64,000 nucleotides of DNA from Ceriagrion tenellum (GCA_963169105.1 OY720639.1:88084593-88148592), one strand, 5' to 3'; positions 22,360 to 35,789 are shown, numbered from the stretch's first letter. The notes: generated by a model from the letters alone, not told the origin. Numbers and translations: made by a program.

Positions 22360-23540
22360 TTAGGAGTACAACACAATCATCATTCACTCCTTTATAACGC
22401 TCAGTACTTTCCATGTCCTACTGTGGTATACAGACGGGGCCTTTATGAAACACAAATTCTTGATTTTCTCGAAAACCTGACGTGATAGAAAAAAACGGAT
22501 TACACCGTTCAACTCAGCGCAGAAAATTCATTTAGGAACACACATTCATTCGAAAACATCATTTTTGATGCAGAGCAGTGTAATCTGTTACTTAAACTGA
22601 TTTCGCTAACTTCTTATCCTTTGAATCATGCCTCATCCACAGACTGCACATTTTTATTAGTAATTTGAGAATAATTAAATATAAATTCATATGAACCGCC
22701 ACCTCTTGTAGGACTATGATTAAGAAGCACAGGAGACTTATTTGAATTTACATCTGTTGTATCTTGTACGCTTAAACCAATATCTGGGTTTAAAAAAAAC
22801 TGATAATCTTTGTTCCGGTGATAATACTCGTAGAATTTCATGTAATTTAAATTAAGTTTTGACGATGGAATTCGTAGTAATGTTTTATTCTATTCATGCG
22901 ATATAGCGATAAGATCCTGCATTTAGGGATAGGAAACCACTGTTGAAGTCACTATAGCAACCTGTTCCCAATTAGCCTATTTGCACTTCATATGGATGGG
23001 GTAGTCTCACGAAAGACTAGTGTCACGCTACGCTCAACCCTTTGACTGTTGAGTCGCCTGGTTACTTATATACAATCGCTTTGTGTGAATCCACAATGCT
23101 GTCAATAGAGGGATATATGCCGTCGTTAGCTCGACACTGTTTAATTTGACGCGATTGCTTACAAAAAAGGCGTTTGGATTCGTTTATATCAATCTATTAT
23201 TTTCAGTGAATTTATTAAAACTACCATTTTGAAGCAAACCCTAGAATAGCTGAAATGAAAATATTGAAACAATAATTATTTATGTCCAGTTATGTAGTGG
23301 CGTGCGTAGAAAAATGTTTAAAAACGCCGGTTAAGTTGTGCATGTGATGGGTTGGGGATGAGTTATTATTTATTATTTTTTTATGAGCATAAAAGGTTTT
23401 AAAATGAAAATGTGATATTCATTTCTCTCACATGGTGGAGGGAATTAGAGACGTTCCGACAGTAATAGAGTTATTGACTACTCCTCTTCGCCAGAGATTG
23501 CTTTTATGCTGGATATAGCCAATTTTTGCTCGAGGTGCTT
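22360..23540. other. No gene recognised
   Basis: AT-rich intron. A minus-strand frame at 22626-22841 is protein-like in composition but has no recognised motif. Confidence 0.3.
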
Positions 23541-23544
23541 TGAC

Positions 23545-24130
23545 ATCATCATAATTGGTAGACTGCTGTTCAGTAGCCTTTCCTCCAGATAACTCATGTC
23601 TTGTGCCATCCTCTTCCTTCCCGCGTAGTCTCTCTCCTCTTCTTAATCATCCGTCATTTTCTTTCTTCTTTCCTTCCAACATCCTTCTAATACCCTTTCC
23701 TTCCAACATTCCTTCTAATACCTCCTTCATCAAACAATTTATTCTTAATATATGTCCCAGCCAGTTTTTCTTCCTTGTTTTAATTGTCTTAATCAGTCCT
23801 CTATCTTTCCCCACTCGGGTCAATACCTCTTCATTTCTCACTATGTCTGCCCAACTAATATTCAATATTCTTCTCCATATCCACGTCTTCAATGCCTCAA
23901 TCCGTTTTATATCCTTTTCCAAAGCCGTCCATGTCTCACAACCATACAGTAAGACGCTCCAAACATAACACTTTGCCATCCTTTTCCTAAATCCAATATC
24001 CATTTTGCTACACAACAACTTTTTTTAAATAAAAGCGTCTCTTGCCATTGCAAATCTACCTTTAATCTCCTTGTCACATTTCCAATCCTGTGTAATTTCC
24101 GTCCTTGGATACTTATATCTTGTCAATCAA
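23545..24130 (-). mobile_element. LINE family 3 fragment (RT C-terminal region)
   Basis: A minus-strand frame of 123 residues (23647-24018) reads KMDIGFRKRMAKCYVWSVLL, then WIWRRILNISWADIVRNEEV and RKKNWLGHILR. This is the region following the palm of an insect non-LTR reverse transcriptase. The copy is nearly the same as 37785-38440 and related to 29395-29735 on the plus strand. 5'-truncated. Confidence 0.8.
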
Positions 24131-25479
24131 CCAATGCGATGCGACTGTTTTGACAAATCTTCCCATAGTTTTGACTTTCCTGTTCCTATTCGTGCGAGGC
24201 CGGAGGTGGACGCATTTCGTCACTCACCGTGAACTCCTCCTTCCGCTTTAGCGCAACGTCAACAGACGTTCCTTCCGTTGACTCATTGCCTCGAGTATGG
24301 ATGCACCAAAAGGCTTACTGTGCGGAGCGGATGTGATAAAAAATCCGGAGATAAAGTGGGAAATGGATCTGCACAATGGTCTGCCTTCCTTCTAACGACC
24401 TCAAGATTTCTTAAGCGTTTGCGCTTTTCTTGGAAGAGCAAAGATTGCGGTGGAAGTAGGTTTTCGAGTAAAACTATTCCTTACGAGCTCGGGCTAACCA
24501 CACAATGGCGATGACTCAATGAGAATATAACCACACTTTTCCTGTTTGCGTGCGGATTAATGCAGTTCGCGCTAATCTTTTTGCGGAAATAATCACCAAA
24601 TCGGGAATAATGTATATTTTTAAATGCTAAATGCTTACGCAACATTTTTCGCGTAGTAGTAATAATAATAATAAGGCGTCTTAATTGGGGCGAGATTGAC
24701 ACTAAGGCAGTCCCTTCTTCCATCTAACCCTTTGTCAGATAAATACATGAAATAAGAGTGAAGAAAGATTGATACATTTGAGGGATAAACGTAAGTAAGT
24801 AAGGACGAGACATCCTTGATGAATAAAGCCACTGCAGGAAAACACCCTCACATGAAGGGGAGTGTGAAAAACCTACGAAAACCTACAAGCAGATTAAGCT
24901 AATATAACACCAACAAAAAAATACATGATATACACATGAATGATAATAATAATAAAAAGGGTAATTTATGCAAAACGCCAAGTTAAAAATAACTAAATGA
25001 GTAATGAGAGAATGAAAATAAATAAATAATACGAGAGTAAAAATAAAAAAAAACTATTAATGAACAAATAAAATTAAGGTCAATAAATATATAAAACAAA
25101 GATGACTCAAGAAAATTAAATAAATATGGATAAATAAAATTAATAAATAAATCATAAACAGATAATTGACAGTTAAAAAGTGAGTCTCCATAAACGAAGC
25201 AAAATAGAAAAAAAATACATTTAACAAAAAATTGGTTTGATCAACATTAATAGTATTTTTTTAAACAAATTAATAAAATAAATTGAGAATACGGAGCGTA
25301 CAAAATATCTGAAAGAATATTTGCATTATATTTCTGCATAATTTATTCGCTTTCTGTCTTGTCCAATGATTTTCTGTTTTGGATATTTGCACTAAAGGCA
25401 AAGAATGTTCTTATTAATTGAAACACGTGAAAGTTCCGCACATATGTTTTGTTCACTTTTCTTCTCTGAATTAAAGTTT
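24131..25479. other. No gene; AT-rich low-complexity sequence 24640-25300
   Basis: A short TAGTAATAATAATAA run at about 24655 is followed by A-rich sequence dominated by AAATAAAT-type strings up to about 25300. Bases 24180-24480 are less AT-rich but have no recognisable coding. Confidence 0.4.
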
Positions 25480-25860
25480 AATCCGTATCTACATACTGCC
25501 ATCCAAAGCCCTGCAGAGGAACGTGGCAGGGGGTCTGAGGAAATCAGCCATAAAAGGAGTGGAAATTTAGTGGAAAGGAGAGGGGAGGAGACAGAAATGA
25601 ATTGTATATTTGTGATGCGTCTTATATTAGTGCCACGCCGTTTTCATCCTGATCATTAATGGTGGAAATATGGAATTTTATCCCAATTTGTTCGGCATTG
25701 TGTATTTCTTAATTTTTCGCTTTCGTCATTTATAGAATTATAGCGCAAAGTCAAAATATTTTCATCCGTTCCATACTGAAACTCGCCACCACTGAATTTT
25801 TCAAGTAGTCTACAAAAGTGTACTCCTCCCCACTTTGTTGTATTATAGTGAAACATGGTT
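25480..25860 (-). mobile_element. LINE family 2 fragment
   Basis: The 3' tail (GTATCTACATACTGCCATCC, reverse sense) is at 25486-25505. The coding end is at 25656-25856, where the minus-strand frame reads RLLEKFSGGEFQYGTDENIL and later CRTNWDKIPYF. Orientation is opposite to the copies at 15-17 kb. Confidence 0.65.
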
Positions 25861-25869
25861 ATGACAGGC

Positions 25870-26350
25870 TACACATAAGAGTAGACTAAACGCCGTGGGT
25901 AGGAGTTACCTGAGGAGTGTTTGCGGTAAAAGTAGGATGGATAGGATCAGGAATGAGTGGATAATAAATGAATGTGGGTCAGATGTTCCAGTAATGGACA
26001 TATATTAAAGGAGTTTGCTTCATTGGTTCGGCCATGTTGAGAGAATGGATGAGAGTCGAATAACGAAACAGATATATGAGAGTGAAATCAATGGTGCGAG
26101 AGGTAGAGGTAGGCCGAGAAAGTTGTGGTTGAATGAGGTTGAGGAAATTCTTAGGAGGAGGAATATTAGGTATCTTAAAAACAGGAGGGCGTGTATGAAG
26201 CAGTGTATGGGGGTAAATGAGGTAAAAGAGGTTTGCAAGCATAGGTCAGTATGGAGGGAATTATTGAAGCAGAGTTAGGTGTACAAATGTGTTTGTGAGT
26301 GAAACTTCGTGACTGTGCCTACCCCGGAAAAGAACGACGTGATTGGTATG
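25870..26350 (+). mobile_element. LINE family 4 fragment (RT C-terminal region)
   Basis: The plus-strand frame 26015-26278 reads LHWFGHVERMDESRITKQIY followed by RGRGRPRKLWLNEVEEILRR, typical of RT C-termini of insect LINEs in which WFGHV..M and GRGRPRK.W are conserved. The upstream part (about 25870-26010) is frame-shifted. The 3' untranslated end is repeated at 26713-26910. Confidence 0.75.
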
Positions 26351-26366
26351 TATGTATGTATTCATT

Positions 26367-26712
26367 CATCTACATCTACATACTACCCTGCAAGCCGCTG
26401 CATGGGTGTGAGGCAGGGGGTGTCGGGATACCAGCGGTGTAAATATGTAAGGGATAAGGCTTTGGGAGGTGACGTGAAGACGTATACTAATGGGAGTGTA
26501 TTTAACGGAGCTCAGTTTTTTTGTGGTCACTTATTGTGAGTAGAAGGAACGAGCTTTTGTACCGATCTGTTCGGCAATGTATCTCTCTTATTTTATCGCT
26601 TTTGTCGGACCTAGAGAGGATGGAGAGAGGCGTCATGATAATAATTTCTGTGTCACTCTGAAACTCACCAGATCTGAATTTCTCAAGCAAGGAAAACATC
26701 TAGCGTGTAGCT
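26367..26712 (-). mobile_element. LINE family 2 fragment nested between LINE family 4 ends
   Basis: It starts with the reverse-sense tail CATCTACATACTACCCTGCA and holds the RT end (frame 26502-26699 minus, with RSDKSDKIREIHCRTDRYKS). It lies between two similar LINE family 4 3' ends. Confidence 0.7.
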
Positions 26713-26910
26713 CGTATTAGGAGTATTAAAAACAGGAGAGCGTGTATGAAGCTGTGAATGGGGGTAAATGAGGCAAAAGAGGTTTACAAGGATAGTTCAG
26801 TATGGAGGAAATTATTGAATAAGAGTTATGAGTACATATATATATTTATGAGTGAAACCTTGTGACTGTGCCTAACCCGAAAGGGAACGGTGTGATTGAT
26901 AGGTATATGT
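26713..26910 (+). mobile_element. LINE family 4 3' end, second copy
   Basis: Similar to 26185-26350 from ATTAAAAACAGGAGAGCGTG to the GTGACTGTGCCTA block. Either a separate truncated insertion or part of a duplication that includes 26185-26350. Confidence 0.65.
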
Positions 26911-27229
26911 ATTTATGTATGTCTACTTGTAAGACTTTGGTGTGGCACCAAGAGCCCCTGACGGCTGGCAACCTACCTCTTTCATCGGTTGGGTTACACA
27001 TTCTATTTGTACGTGCAGCTTTTTACAAAGTGCGCGGCTATTCTGTGAATTTATTAAATTCCTGAACCCAATATTTTCGTTCTGATGATTATACATTTCA
27101 CGTGTTTCGTTTATTCATGAATCTCGTATTAAATTATCGTGGTGTAGTTTTACACGTATTTCACTCTAACATTTCTTTGAATAGATAGATACACCTATGC
27201 TTATGCCCATTCAAATGAGAGCAGAAATT

Positions 27230-27780
27230 ATAAGTGACACAATTTCAGATGAAAACGTCAAAGAGAAATGCTACCTCGCTCTGGTTAAGCCTCACTTCGA
27301 ATACGCCGCGAGCATTTTGGACCCTAGTGATAAAGATTTAACCAAAGAAATGAATAAAATCTGCATACTTCGTTAAAAACTGCTACGAGCGAACATATAG
27401 TCTATTTTTGAGGTATTAAGGTGGGAGCCCCTAGAGAGACTCAGAGGCTGCAAGCTAGGCTTAGATTACTTGAGAAATTCAGAACTAGTGTGTTACAGAG
27501 CGACACAGAGAATATTATCATGACGCCTCACTAAACCTCTAGGTGTGACGGAACTGATGAAATAAGAGAGAATAAGTGCCGAACAGATAGGTAAAAAAAT
27601 ACTTGTTTTTTCCGCGCACAATAATCGACCACAGTAAAAACTGAACTCCGCTAAATACACTACCATACTACATGTCACCATTTTACCTCCCAAAACCTTA
27701 CATATTTACTCGGCGGGTGTCCTAATACCCCCTGCTCCGCGCCCATGCGGCGGCTCTAAGGGTAGTATGTGGATGTAGAT
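27230..27780 (+). mobile_element. LINE family 2 fragment with 3' tail
   Basis: The longest plus-strand copy of this family: VKPHFEYAASILDPSDKDLT-like coding at 27280-27350, then the SDTENIIM.PH block, the SFFPRTI-type end, and the tail GGTAGTATGTGGATGTAGAT at 27761-27780. It is frameshifted. Confidence 0.7.
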
Positions 27781-28245
27781 TCCTTTCTCAGCTTCTTTCA
27801 GCTCGACGTGCGTGAATAATTTCAAAAACCCACCGCCTAATTTGTGACTTTCAGGTTTCATGTGCAAGTGTTTTTAGAAAATAGGTCGGTCACATCTAAA
27901 ATATACGCATCAATTGCGTCTTGAATCGATTTAAAAAACGTTTTATCATCTTTTACTCGGGAGCCTTTTTTATGATGCTGGAGTCTGTCACGTAAAATGG
28001 AGACATTTGAATCATCCATTAAGCAGTTGAGAGGCTGGGACCCGTCGAGATGCTTCATTTACTGATATAGCTGTTCCTTTGCTCCAAAAACATGCATGAC
28101 ATAGAAAGTTTTGACATGTCACCGCCCAGCTGGGAGACAGTTTCAAGCCCCTTCAAGAAACGCTCCATCTTTATTACATTTGTGACTGATATATTTATGC
28201 TTTAAAGTGCAAATATATTAAAGCTGTTCTCAAGGGCATCATTAT
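27781..28245. other. Unassigned; possible decayed minus-strand ORF
   Basis: Minus-strand frames at 27858-28200 (one starts MERFLKGLETVSQLGGD, another MKHLDGSQPLNCLMDDSN) overlap in different phases and read like a decayed protein, but I do not recognise it. Confidence 0.3.
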
Positions 28246-28990
28246 TGTTCGTTCAATCCTGAGATTGGTTAACTGCAGCCCTCCACCGTTCCCTATCTAA
28301 TGCCAGTTCCCTTACCTCATGATATCTCTTCCTATGTACTTTCCTCTTTATTTGGTCCATGAACTTGCTCCTTGGTCTTCCTCTGGGGACTTTTCCCTCT
28401 ATTTTGCCTTCACTTATGTTCTTTATAAACCCACTGTGTCTCAGGGTGTGTTTTATCCATCTTGTTCTTATTTTTTTATGGTTCTTTCCTCTTCTACTCT
28501 TCTGTACATTTCATCATATTTCTTATTTTTTCCCTTAATTATTATCTTCAGCATCCTCCTCCAGCACCAGGTTTCGAAGGCTTCTATTCTCTTCTGGTCA
28601 GCTTTTCCAATAGCCCATGTTTCCGATGTATAGAGTGCTACGCTCCACACGAATGTTTTGGCAGAATGTTTCCTGGCTCGTAGTCATATCTTCTTTGAGC
28701 ACAGAATTTATCTATTTCCCATGAACGCCTTCTTAGCTTGGGCTATTCTCCACTTGTTGTCCGTTTTACTTTTTCCGTCCCACACGTGATGGTGCTTCCG
28801 AGATTGATGTAAGAATCCACTTGTTCTATTTTCTCTCTTCCTAGGGTGACTTCTATGTTCAGATTCTCTCTTCCACATACTAGGATTTTTGTTAGGGCTA
28901 GGTCTCAAAGTGGTGTTACACAAATTCTGTACTTCTGCAGCCATGACCACGGTCTGATATTTACAATTTTAAGGGCATGTTTTTCCGCTT
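28246..28990 (-). mobile_element. LINE family 1, longest minus-strand copy
   Basis: It starts with the family terminus and reaches farther upstream than other minus copies. It includes MWSVALYTSETWAIGKADQK and FETWCWRRMLKIIIKGKN (28468-28650) and, upstream, ESEHRSHPRKRENRTSGF with RIAQAKKAFMGNR (28708-28950). The latter matches the upstream part of the plus-strand copy at 6360-6520. It has frameshifts. Confidence 0.75.
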
Positions 28991-29394
28991 ATCCAGCACC
29001 CTGACGGATAAATCAGTTTTGATGAGATAGTTCCCGTTGATTTTCAATAGTAGGAAGCAAAATTATTGTATTTGGTTAAATAAATGACGTCAAAAATTTA
29101 TATACTACGTAAAAATTATGGTGATTCATCGGGGTATAAAATAAAATTATGTAAAATCTCGCTTTTTCAGGAACAAATGCCCATTTTTAGCCTATGCTAC
29201 GATTTTCAAGTGCATAGAAAATTCTCTTGTTGAAGTAGTTAACAATTTTACGGTTTAGGAAAAAAAACTGAAATTCTTGGAAATACAAACCGCTGAATGT
29301 GTAAAGAAGCAAAATACAAAGTTAAATATTCGTTCATTTATCAGCACGTTTGGTACCTTAATTTTATAGTCATATATTGCTAAAGCAGAGGCAA

Positions 29395-29735
29395 AATATC
29401 TCGAGAGAGGAGACATATCTGAATGTTTTTGAAATGTGGCTATGAAGAAGAATGGAAAGATAAAACTGGTGTGATTTAGTAAGAAATGAGGAAGTGCTAG
29501 CAAGAATGAAAGGGAAAAGAAATATTTAAAGATCAATAAGAAGGAGAAAGGAAGACTGGATGGCACACGTCCTGAGGAAAGATTGCCTGCTGAAGAGATC
29601 ATTAGAAGGGAAGATCGAGGAAAGAGAGGAAGACGAAAAGAATAATATGTTGACTGATGTTATGAACGGAAGGAGTGACGAAGAACTGAAGGAGTCAGCA
29701 CAGGATAGACGGGAATGGAGGGATCAGATCAATTG
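29395..29735 (+). mobile_element. LINE family 3-like fragment, plus strand
   Basis: The plus-strand sense reads DLVRNEEVLARMKGKRN, then RRKEDWMAHVLRKDCLLKRS and ESAQDRREWRDQ, matching the RT C-terminal layout of the family 3 copies but more diverged. The minus-strand frame 29255-29602 is its antisense shadow. Confidence 0.7.
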
Positions 29736-32700
29736 AAACCTGTCTGTGGACATATGTTTCGGGTCTCCACGCGAGCTAAAAACCACCCCTCTCGGCCGGA
29801 AGCTTTCGCTTATCGCCAAGCATGGGGGGTAGTGGGAAGAGGGTAAGGAAAAGGGAAGGTAAGGTTTGCGAACCACAACCCCTGCGAGGCCGACGCCATG
29901 AGGCGGATTGACGTCAAAAGGACGACAATGGGCCTCCGCCTCCCCGCAGTACTCGTATCTGTTGGGTTCCCCCAACAACGTTAGACGAGTCCCCGTCAGT
30001 CTCGCTTTTGCGAAAACTTACCGCACATCTTATGAAAACCGGAGGAGCCCGTTGCTCAAAAAATTGGGATCAGATATCCCCCAATTCCCTTTACGGGTCG
30101 ATGCCGTGCTGTCTGCCGGAGAACGTCATCAAATCAGGGACCACCGGACCCATGGAGGGTCAATTTAGACCAATTTTGGTCGAAGCGTGGGTACATCCGT
30201 CATCTCAATACTCCTCGTCTACCCATATCTCTGTGGACAGACTCACCTTAGAAGAGGCTGAAGCAAGTCATCCGAGAAAGCAGTGTTTTTTTTTAACAAT
30301 TTGGAAAAGGCGGAATCAGGCGCTCGGCCGTGGTGTAACTTTCTTGGGGAAGAATTTATCCCGTACGCAACAGGCTTTTTTTTGTTAGTAATTTTTTTTT
30401 AAATTTCGTCTCTCTCTGGAGTATAATTGAGGTAATGGAGAGATTTTTGAGCCCAGTGCTCAGAGGTTGAGACGGAGTGGCTGTGGGGTGAAGGGGTGAA
30501 ATTCTCATGAGATGCCCCCGTCCCCCATAAAATGAGGGCTGAAAAATAAATGTGTGGTGCTCCGTGGGAGGCTGGGGGAGGGAGGGCGGGCAGAGAGAAG
30601 AGGAGAGGGGTCGCATCGGGGTCGCATCGGGGTCGCCAGATAACATACGCGACAATTTACTCTCGAGTGGAGAGCGGGGAACCTTTCAAGGAAAGTTAAT
30701 CCATTTTATACCTCAATATAGGAAACATGAATATATATCATGGATTCGGATGTTCGGCATTGTTGCCTAGGCTACGTGTTGCCTAAATTTCCACTTTTAG
30801 TTCACCCAGTCCTTGGCGCTTGAGTCACATTAGCAGGCGCCTTCTCCATCAACCTCAGTGGTAAGAAGGCATGTAAGCCCTTCTTTGTATGGTGGGAGCC
30901 ACGATCTTGCGCGAACGTGGTTTAAGATTTGAAAAAAAGTCATGGAAACTGTTATATCGAATTTAACGACACCGGGAGCGGGGTGAATACATTTTTTTCC
31001 TACTTCTCACATTATTTTTTTTTAAAACCATTTTCAGTGAAGTCATTACCTCTCCCTTCCGACTATTCTTGGAAGTTAATTCAGATTCTAAACTTGCATC
31101 ACTATCCGTCTCTTCTCTTCTCACGATCCTTGACTTTTTTTTTGATCGGCTGCCATGGACAGTTTCTCATTCAAGTGCTGAATAACTACTTCATAAAGAA
31201 ATACATTCTTTTGTCTGATTCCACTGTTTATTTTTCCTAACTGACCTAGGTTTCGGCATATTATTTCAGGTTAGGTAACGCCGGCATTAGTATCTTACAT
31301 GAAGAATAACTATGGTGATTTTTTCTTGATAAACGGACATGTCAAAGGAGTGTGCTTCAATGTAAACACCTAAACCTGCTTCATACGACGCGTGTGATTT
31401 CAGAACGCGTACGCTAGGCTGACCTGAATGATCCTAATCCTGCTGGCATAGTTACATGATAAAAAAATGGTGATGTACCGTTGTGGTACTAGTTGGCTTC
31501 TTGCTACCATTAGGACCCAGTAGCCGTCGAACAATCGCTTTAACTTCTTACAGCCGATAAGGTGCGATCTTCACTTTCTGAAATTAGCACCGTCTACATC
31601 TCCAGGGGCTTTGAGAAGTATTCTGGTCATACAGAGAGCACTAAATAAAAATGTTTCGACGGTAGTTTTGGTAACCAGCCGCCCAATACTTGTTGATGTA
31701 AAAATATAGTTCGGATGAACTACTCTATGGATGAGAAGCTTCATCTCAGTGGCTCTGGCGGAAAATTTGCTGAACCACGCAACCTAAATAAACTGCGCAG
31801 CTCTGTTCTGTCTTGGCTATTACACTGCTAACAAATTATCAAGTGACGGTATACCTGGGGAGTTGTATTTGAATTCCGATTACTTAACTGAAGAGTCACT
31901 TGGTATAAGGTTCGCGATTTTGGTGTATTCAAATTATTTCAAAAAATCTCTCCCAGGATTCCCAGTCGAGTTTTTCTCTTTAAAATATTGCTTAAGGATT
32001 TTCATATCGCGATTAGATGAACAATAAACGACATATAAGACGCATAAGATAGTCACGCGAGTGAGTGAAACCATAGAGTAATGAAATATTATATTAACTC
32101 TATGGAGTATTATATTTACTCTATGGTGAAACTCGCCATGATCTCGAAATCTCTCGTCATAGTACCACGTGACTCATTTGTTACGTGATCTAGATTTTAT
32201 CGTGTGATTCAAACACAACCCCCTAGGATCTACTAGTCTTTAATGGGGAATTTCCCGTTGTCACAGTTCTAAAAACTTCTCCTAAAATTATTTGAAAAAT
32301 TCCTCCTCCATCACCGGTATTCTATCACCCGTGCCTATACTTCAGGTCGTTGTATTCAAGAATCGGCCAGTGCCGTTCTCAAATGTCTTTTATGTTGGTG
32401 ATCAAATTCGTTTCTTTTATCAATTGCGGTATCAATTTTTACTCGGTACAAGTAGAAGAATTCTGATTTCCGTCATATTTCAAGCCCTGTGAAGTTAACA
32501 TCGCGTAAAGGATCCCGAACACTTATAATCGGACTCAAAGTCGTTGCTGTGCGAGAAATCGCCAGATAGACATGTCAGACGAAGCATCATTCAGAAAATG
32601 GCTGGCAGCGTAAGGGATAATCTTTGGAAAGCTTTTACCGCGGAGCATGGATCAAAATTGTATGAATTATGTTTTTATCCGATTAATTCTTGCTGATTGC

Positions 32701-34133
32701 CCGTGATTACCACAACGCCGTAGCCAGACGCTGGATCAGACAGCTGCAAATACCTCACATATCCTTTCAGGTTGTCACTCTGTGCCAATTGAGATTAATT
32801 TATATATCGCTAACCAAATAAGCTCCTCATATCGGTCCGAGTCCCGTATTACGCTTGAGGGTGGGCAGCGTTTGTCAAATGAATTACGCGTCGCGAGTGC
32901 TTTTCGTTTCGTTTTATTATACTCGTGTCGGGGTGAGTCGGAGTTCATTAAAGCGTTATTCATCCTGAATTTATCTCCAGGGATAATCCTTACTACGCAC
33001 GGTGTCCATCTGTAACAGTTCGTGTTTCGCGGATGCGCGTACCCACCCCACGCGTCTCGTGAATTTGCTTTAAAATACTTGTCACATCAACGTGAAATTT
33101 GCATCGTATTCTCGGTTAAATTGTGATTGCAATCCATTGTATTTCCTATACATATTTTTTTGTACAAATACCAAATTAGGGAGCAGTCATGCGATGGATT
33201 GATTTATCTAACGAACGCATTCGTCTGATATATGTTTTGTTAGTTGTACAGAGAATAATTAACGTGTTCAGTTTCAACGAAAAGGCGGTTGTAACAATAT
33301 ATAATATCAAAATATGGTAATAAATTTTATTTCACCTTTGGATGCAAAACCAATCAATATGTTTTCATCATATATACAACAACCTTCAAAAGTGAAATTA
33401 GGTAGCCCAAATAGATAAAAATCTGGTTTTTGGGGTTACTATCTCAACATCAAAAGAGGCAGACATTTGAAACCTATCACTACAATCACAATTCCTAGCA
33501 AGTCACTTTTTCACAAATATGTGCGTCCATACAATCCAGGAAGAAGTTCAGCGTCTCAATCAGAATATATCTACATGTAATCAGAAAACAATATTTTGTA
33601 ACACAAGCCTATACAAAAATACTTAACATCTGCATACGCAACAGGCATATATTACATACACTTTATCCGGGTTGATGAATAATGTAGGGTTGGGATAGTA
33701 TTTACAGAGTGATTAGATATATTAATTCGTCTCTAGGCAGACTGATTCCGGGCGAGTAAAATGTTTTTTTCCCCATTGTGGAAATAGTTCAACTGAGGAA
33801 AAAATCATACAAGGTAGATTTAAATAATCGTTTAAGGTGTCGCCCTATCCAGTTGTCAAACCAATACTTTTACTTTCATTGTATTGGATTTAGTGATTTC
33901 ATATTTTTGAGACTTACTGCCTGTACTCAAACTCCTACTGTTAATTTTACTTGTCACCTTGAAATCGCAGGTGTGAATGTTTTTTCCAGGAAAAGGCAGG
34001 TGAAGATGCACAATATCTACCTATATTTTTCTGTAAACTTTCCAAGGAATGGAAAAGGATCATTACCCTTGCGAAAATAATGGAATGGAATATGTAGCGT
34101 TTTGTTTTTGACAGTATTTTCTACGGTCACACT
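29736..34133. other. Intronic sequence, no gene recognised
   Basis: 29740-30170 and 30440-30640 are relatively GC-rich (G-rich near 30540-30630) and may be unidentified repeats. The frames 29908-30168 and 30008-30388 overlap in different phases. The remainder, to 34133, is AT-rich with a small near-palindrome at about 32085-32130 (TATTATATT...CTCTATGG repeats). No coding exon is visible. Confidence 0.35.
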
Positions 34134-34632
34134 TGGAGCTATGCGAATGTTTCGAAATCGAATCGAATCGACTCGAATCAGGCTTAATTCGACTCGGTTT
34201 GCCTGCGAATTGGGATGCTTCGAAAGTGAATGATTCGTAATATTCGAATTAGATAGATTCGTCTTCAAATCGTTACATGCATTCAAGCATTGTACTCATC
34301 CCCGAATTGCGCGCCGTCCGTTTAGAAGATGTTTTCCTCACGCAAAACGAAAATTAAAATGACCACACGTCATTCAATGCTCTTCTTCGTGCCTCTATAT
34401 TGATGTATAAGCTAATATATGGCCCTGATATAGTGAACAATCTATGTTACTTGAACTCTGCATAAACCTTTGCATTTTATTTATAATTCGAATTCGATTT
34501 GCAAGCTAATTAGGATGATTTGATTCGCTATCGAATATTTTTTAAAAATTTGTTTCGATTCGATTCGAAATTGATGTGGGAGATTCGATTCAGTTCGATT
34601 CGAAGTGAAAATCCCTGATTCGCACAGCACTA
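34134..34632. mobile_element. hAT-like MITE, 499 bp, TTCGATTCGA-rich
   Basis: It starts TGGAGCTATGCGAA and ends TTCGCACAGCACTA, whose reverse complement TAGTGCTGTGCGAA is a common hAT-type terminus. Flanks GTCACACT (34126-34133) and GTCACTCT (34633-34640) match at 7 of 8 positions, as expected of an ageing 8-bp duplication. The sub-terminal parts are rich in TTCGAATC/GATTCGA repeats. Confidence 0.7.
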
Positions 34633-35164
34633 GTCACTCTTAATTTACTGCTGATCTGTGTTATTTCCAAGTATTTCTTTAAAAACTAAAATGTATGATT
34701 AATTAGCATATGATTTCTCATCTCTGTATCTAAATTTATTGATCACGGAAAAATTAAATAATGATTTCTTCAAATAAGCGTGCTATTTTTTACCTCTGAA
34801 TTTTAAGGGAAAGAGATCTTTGGGCAACAAAAGGATGCGAGCAGATTCATGCCTATTTTTTGACGGATTAGCATGCGCCACTTTCATGTGTTCACGCTAA
34901 TAGTTTTATTCATTATAATTGAAACGTATCTATTCTAAATTTAAAATGATATCTAGATGCGGAAATCATTTTTTTTTTGGAAAAATTTTCCTGACCCTTC
35001 TGTATCGTATTAAATTCCGTTATTCTCTTGTTTCTCTCTTACTAAACTTTGATTCTCAGCCTCGCATTTATTTATATGGTGGTGAGCAAACTCTTTTGAA
35101 TTACGTGCTTTTCAATTCCTCAATTTAAAATATTGTATTCCTCACCTCTGAATATGTTGGCCAC

Positions 35165-35330
35165 TTTGGCAACGGAGTAAATCCTCGCGCGCTAACCCGT
35201 GGATCGCGGGTTTCATTCCCGCCTGGTTGGAATATTTCCCAATTTAGGACATGGGTATTTGTGTACGTATTTTTTTGTTGTTAATAGCAGGCCATATTAA
35301 AGGCCCATGGTGCTGTTTATCGGGTAAATA
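35165..35330 (+). mobile_element. tRNA-derived SINE
   Basis: GCGGGTTTCATTCCCGCC at 35208-35225 forms a T-arm-like stem-loop with a B-box-like core, following a weak A-box region. It runs into an AAATAAAT-rich tail. There is no anticodon-arm structure fit for a real tRNA. Confidence 0.5.
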
Positions 35331-35680
35331 AATGAGTGAAAAATAAAATTGACAAGTAAATGAAATGAATAAAGTAATATAAATAGACAGATAAAAAATA
35401 AAAGAAATAAAATAAAATATATTAATTGAAAGAAATAAATAACAAGAATGAAATGAATAAAATAAATACTTAAAATAATAAAATAAAATAAAATAAATAA
35501 AAGAATTAAGGGTAAATAAATGATAAAAATAAAATGGACAAATAAATAAAATCAATAAAATAATTTAAATAAATTAGTAAAAATAATAAAAATATAATAA
35601 AATATATAAAATTAATGAAATAATAGGAATAAATAAAATGAATACTATAAATTAAATAAAATAAATTTTAAAAAATGTTG
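35320..35680. repeat. AT-rich low-complexity tract
   Basis: About 350 bp almost entirely of A and T in AAATAAAT-type patterns. It may have grown from the SINE tail just upstream. The minus-strand frame 35244-35555 is a low-complexity artefact. Confidence 0.8.
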
Positions 35681-35789
35681 TCTGTGTATATTATTTCTTC
35701 TGCTTCAGACTTATTTGTGATATTTTTTAAACTTTTTTTACCAACTCTTATATCATCTGAAAATATTCAAACATTACTGGTGAATTTTT

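Noticed and set aside
22626..22841. 71-codon minus-strand frame
   Set aside because: Composition is protein-like but there is no motif, splice context or repeat evidence.
35244..35555. 103-codon minus-strand frame rich in Phe, Tyr and Ile
   Set aside because: Pure artefact of the AAATAAAT low-complexity tract.
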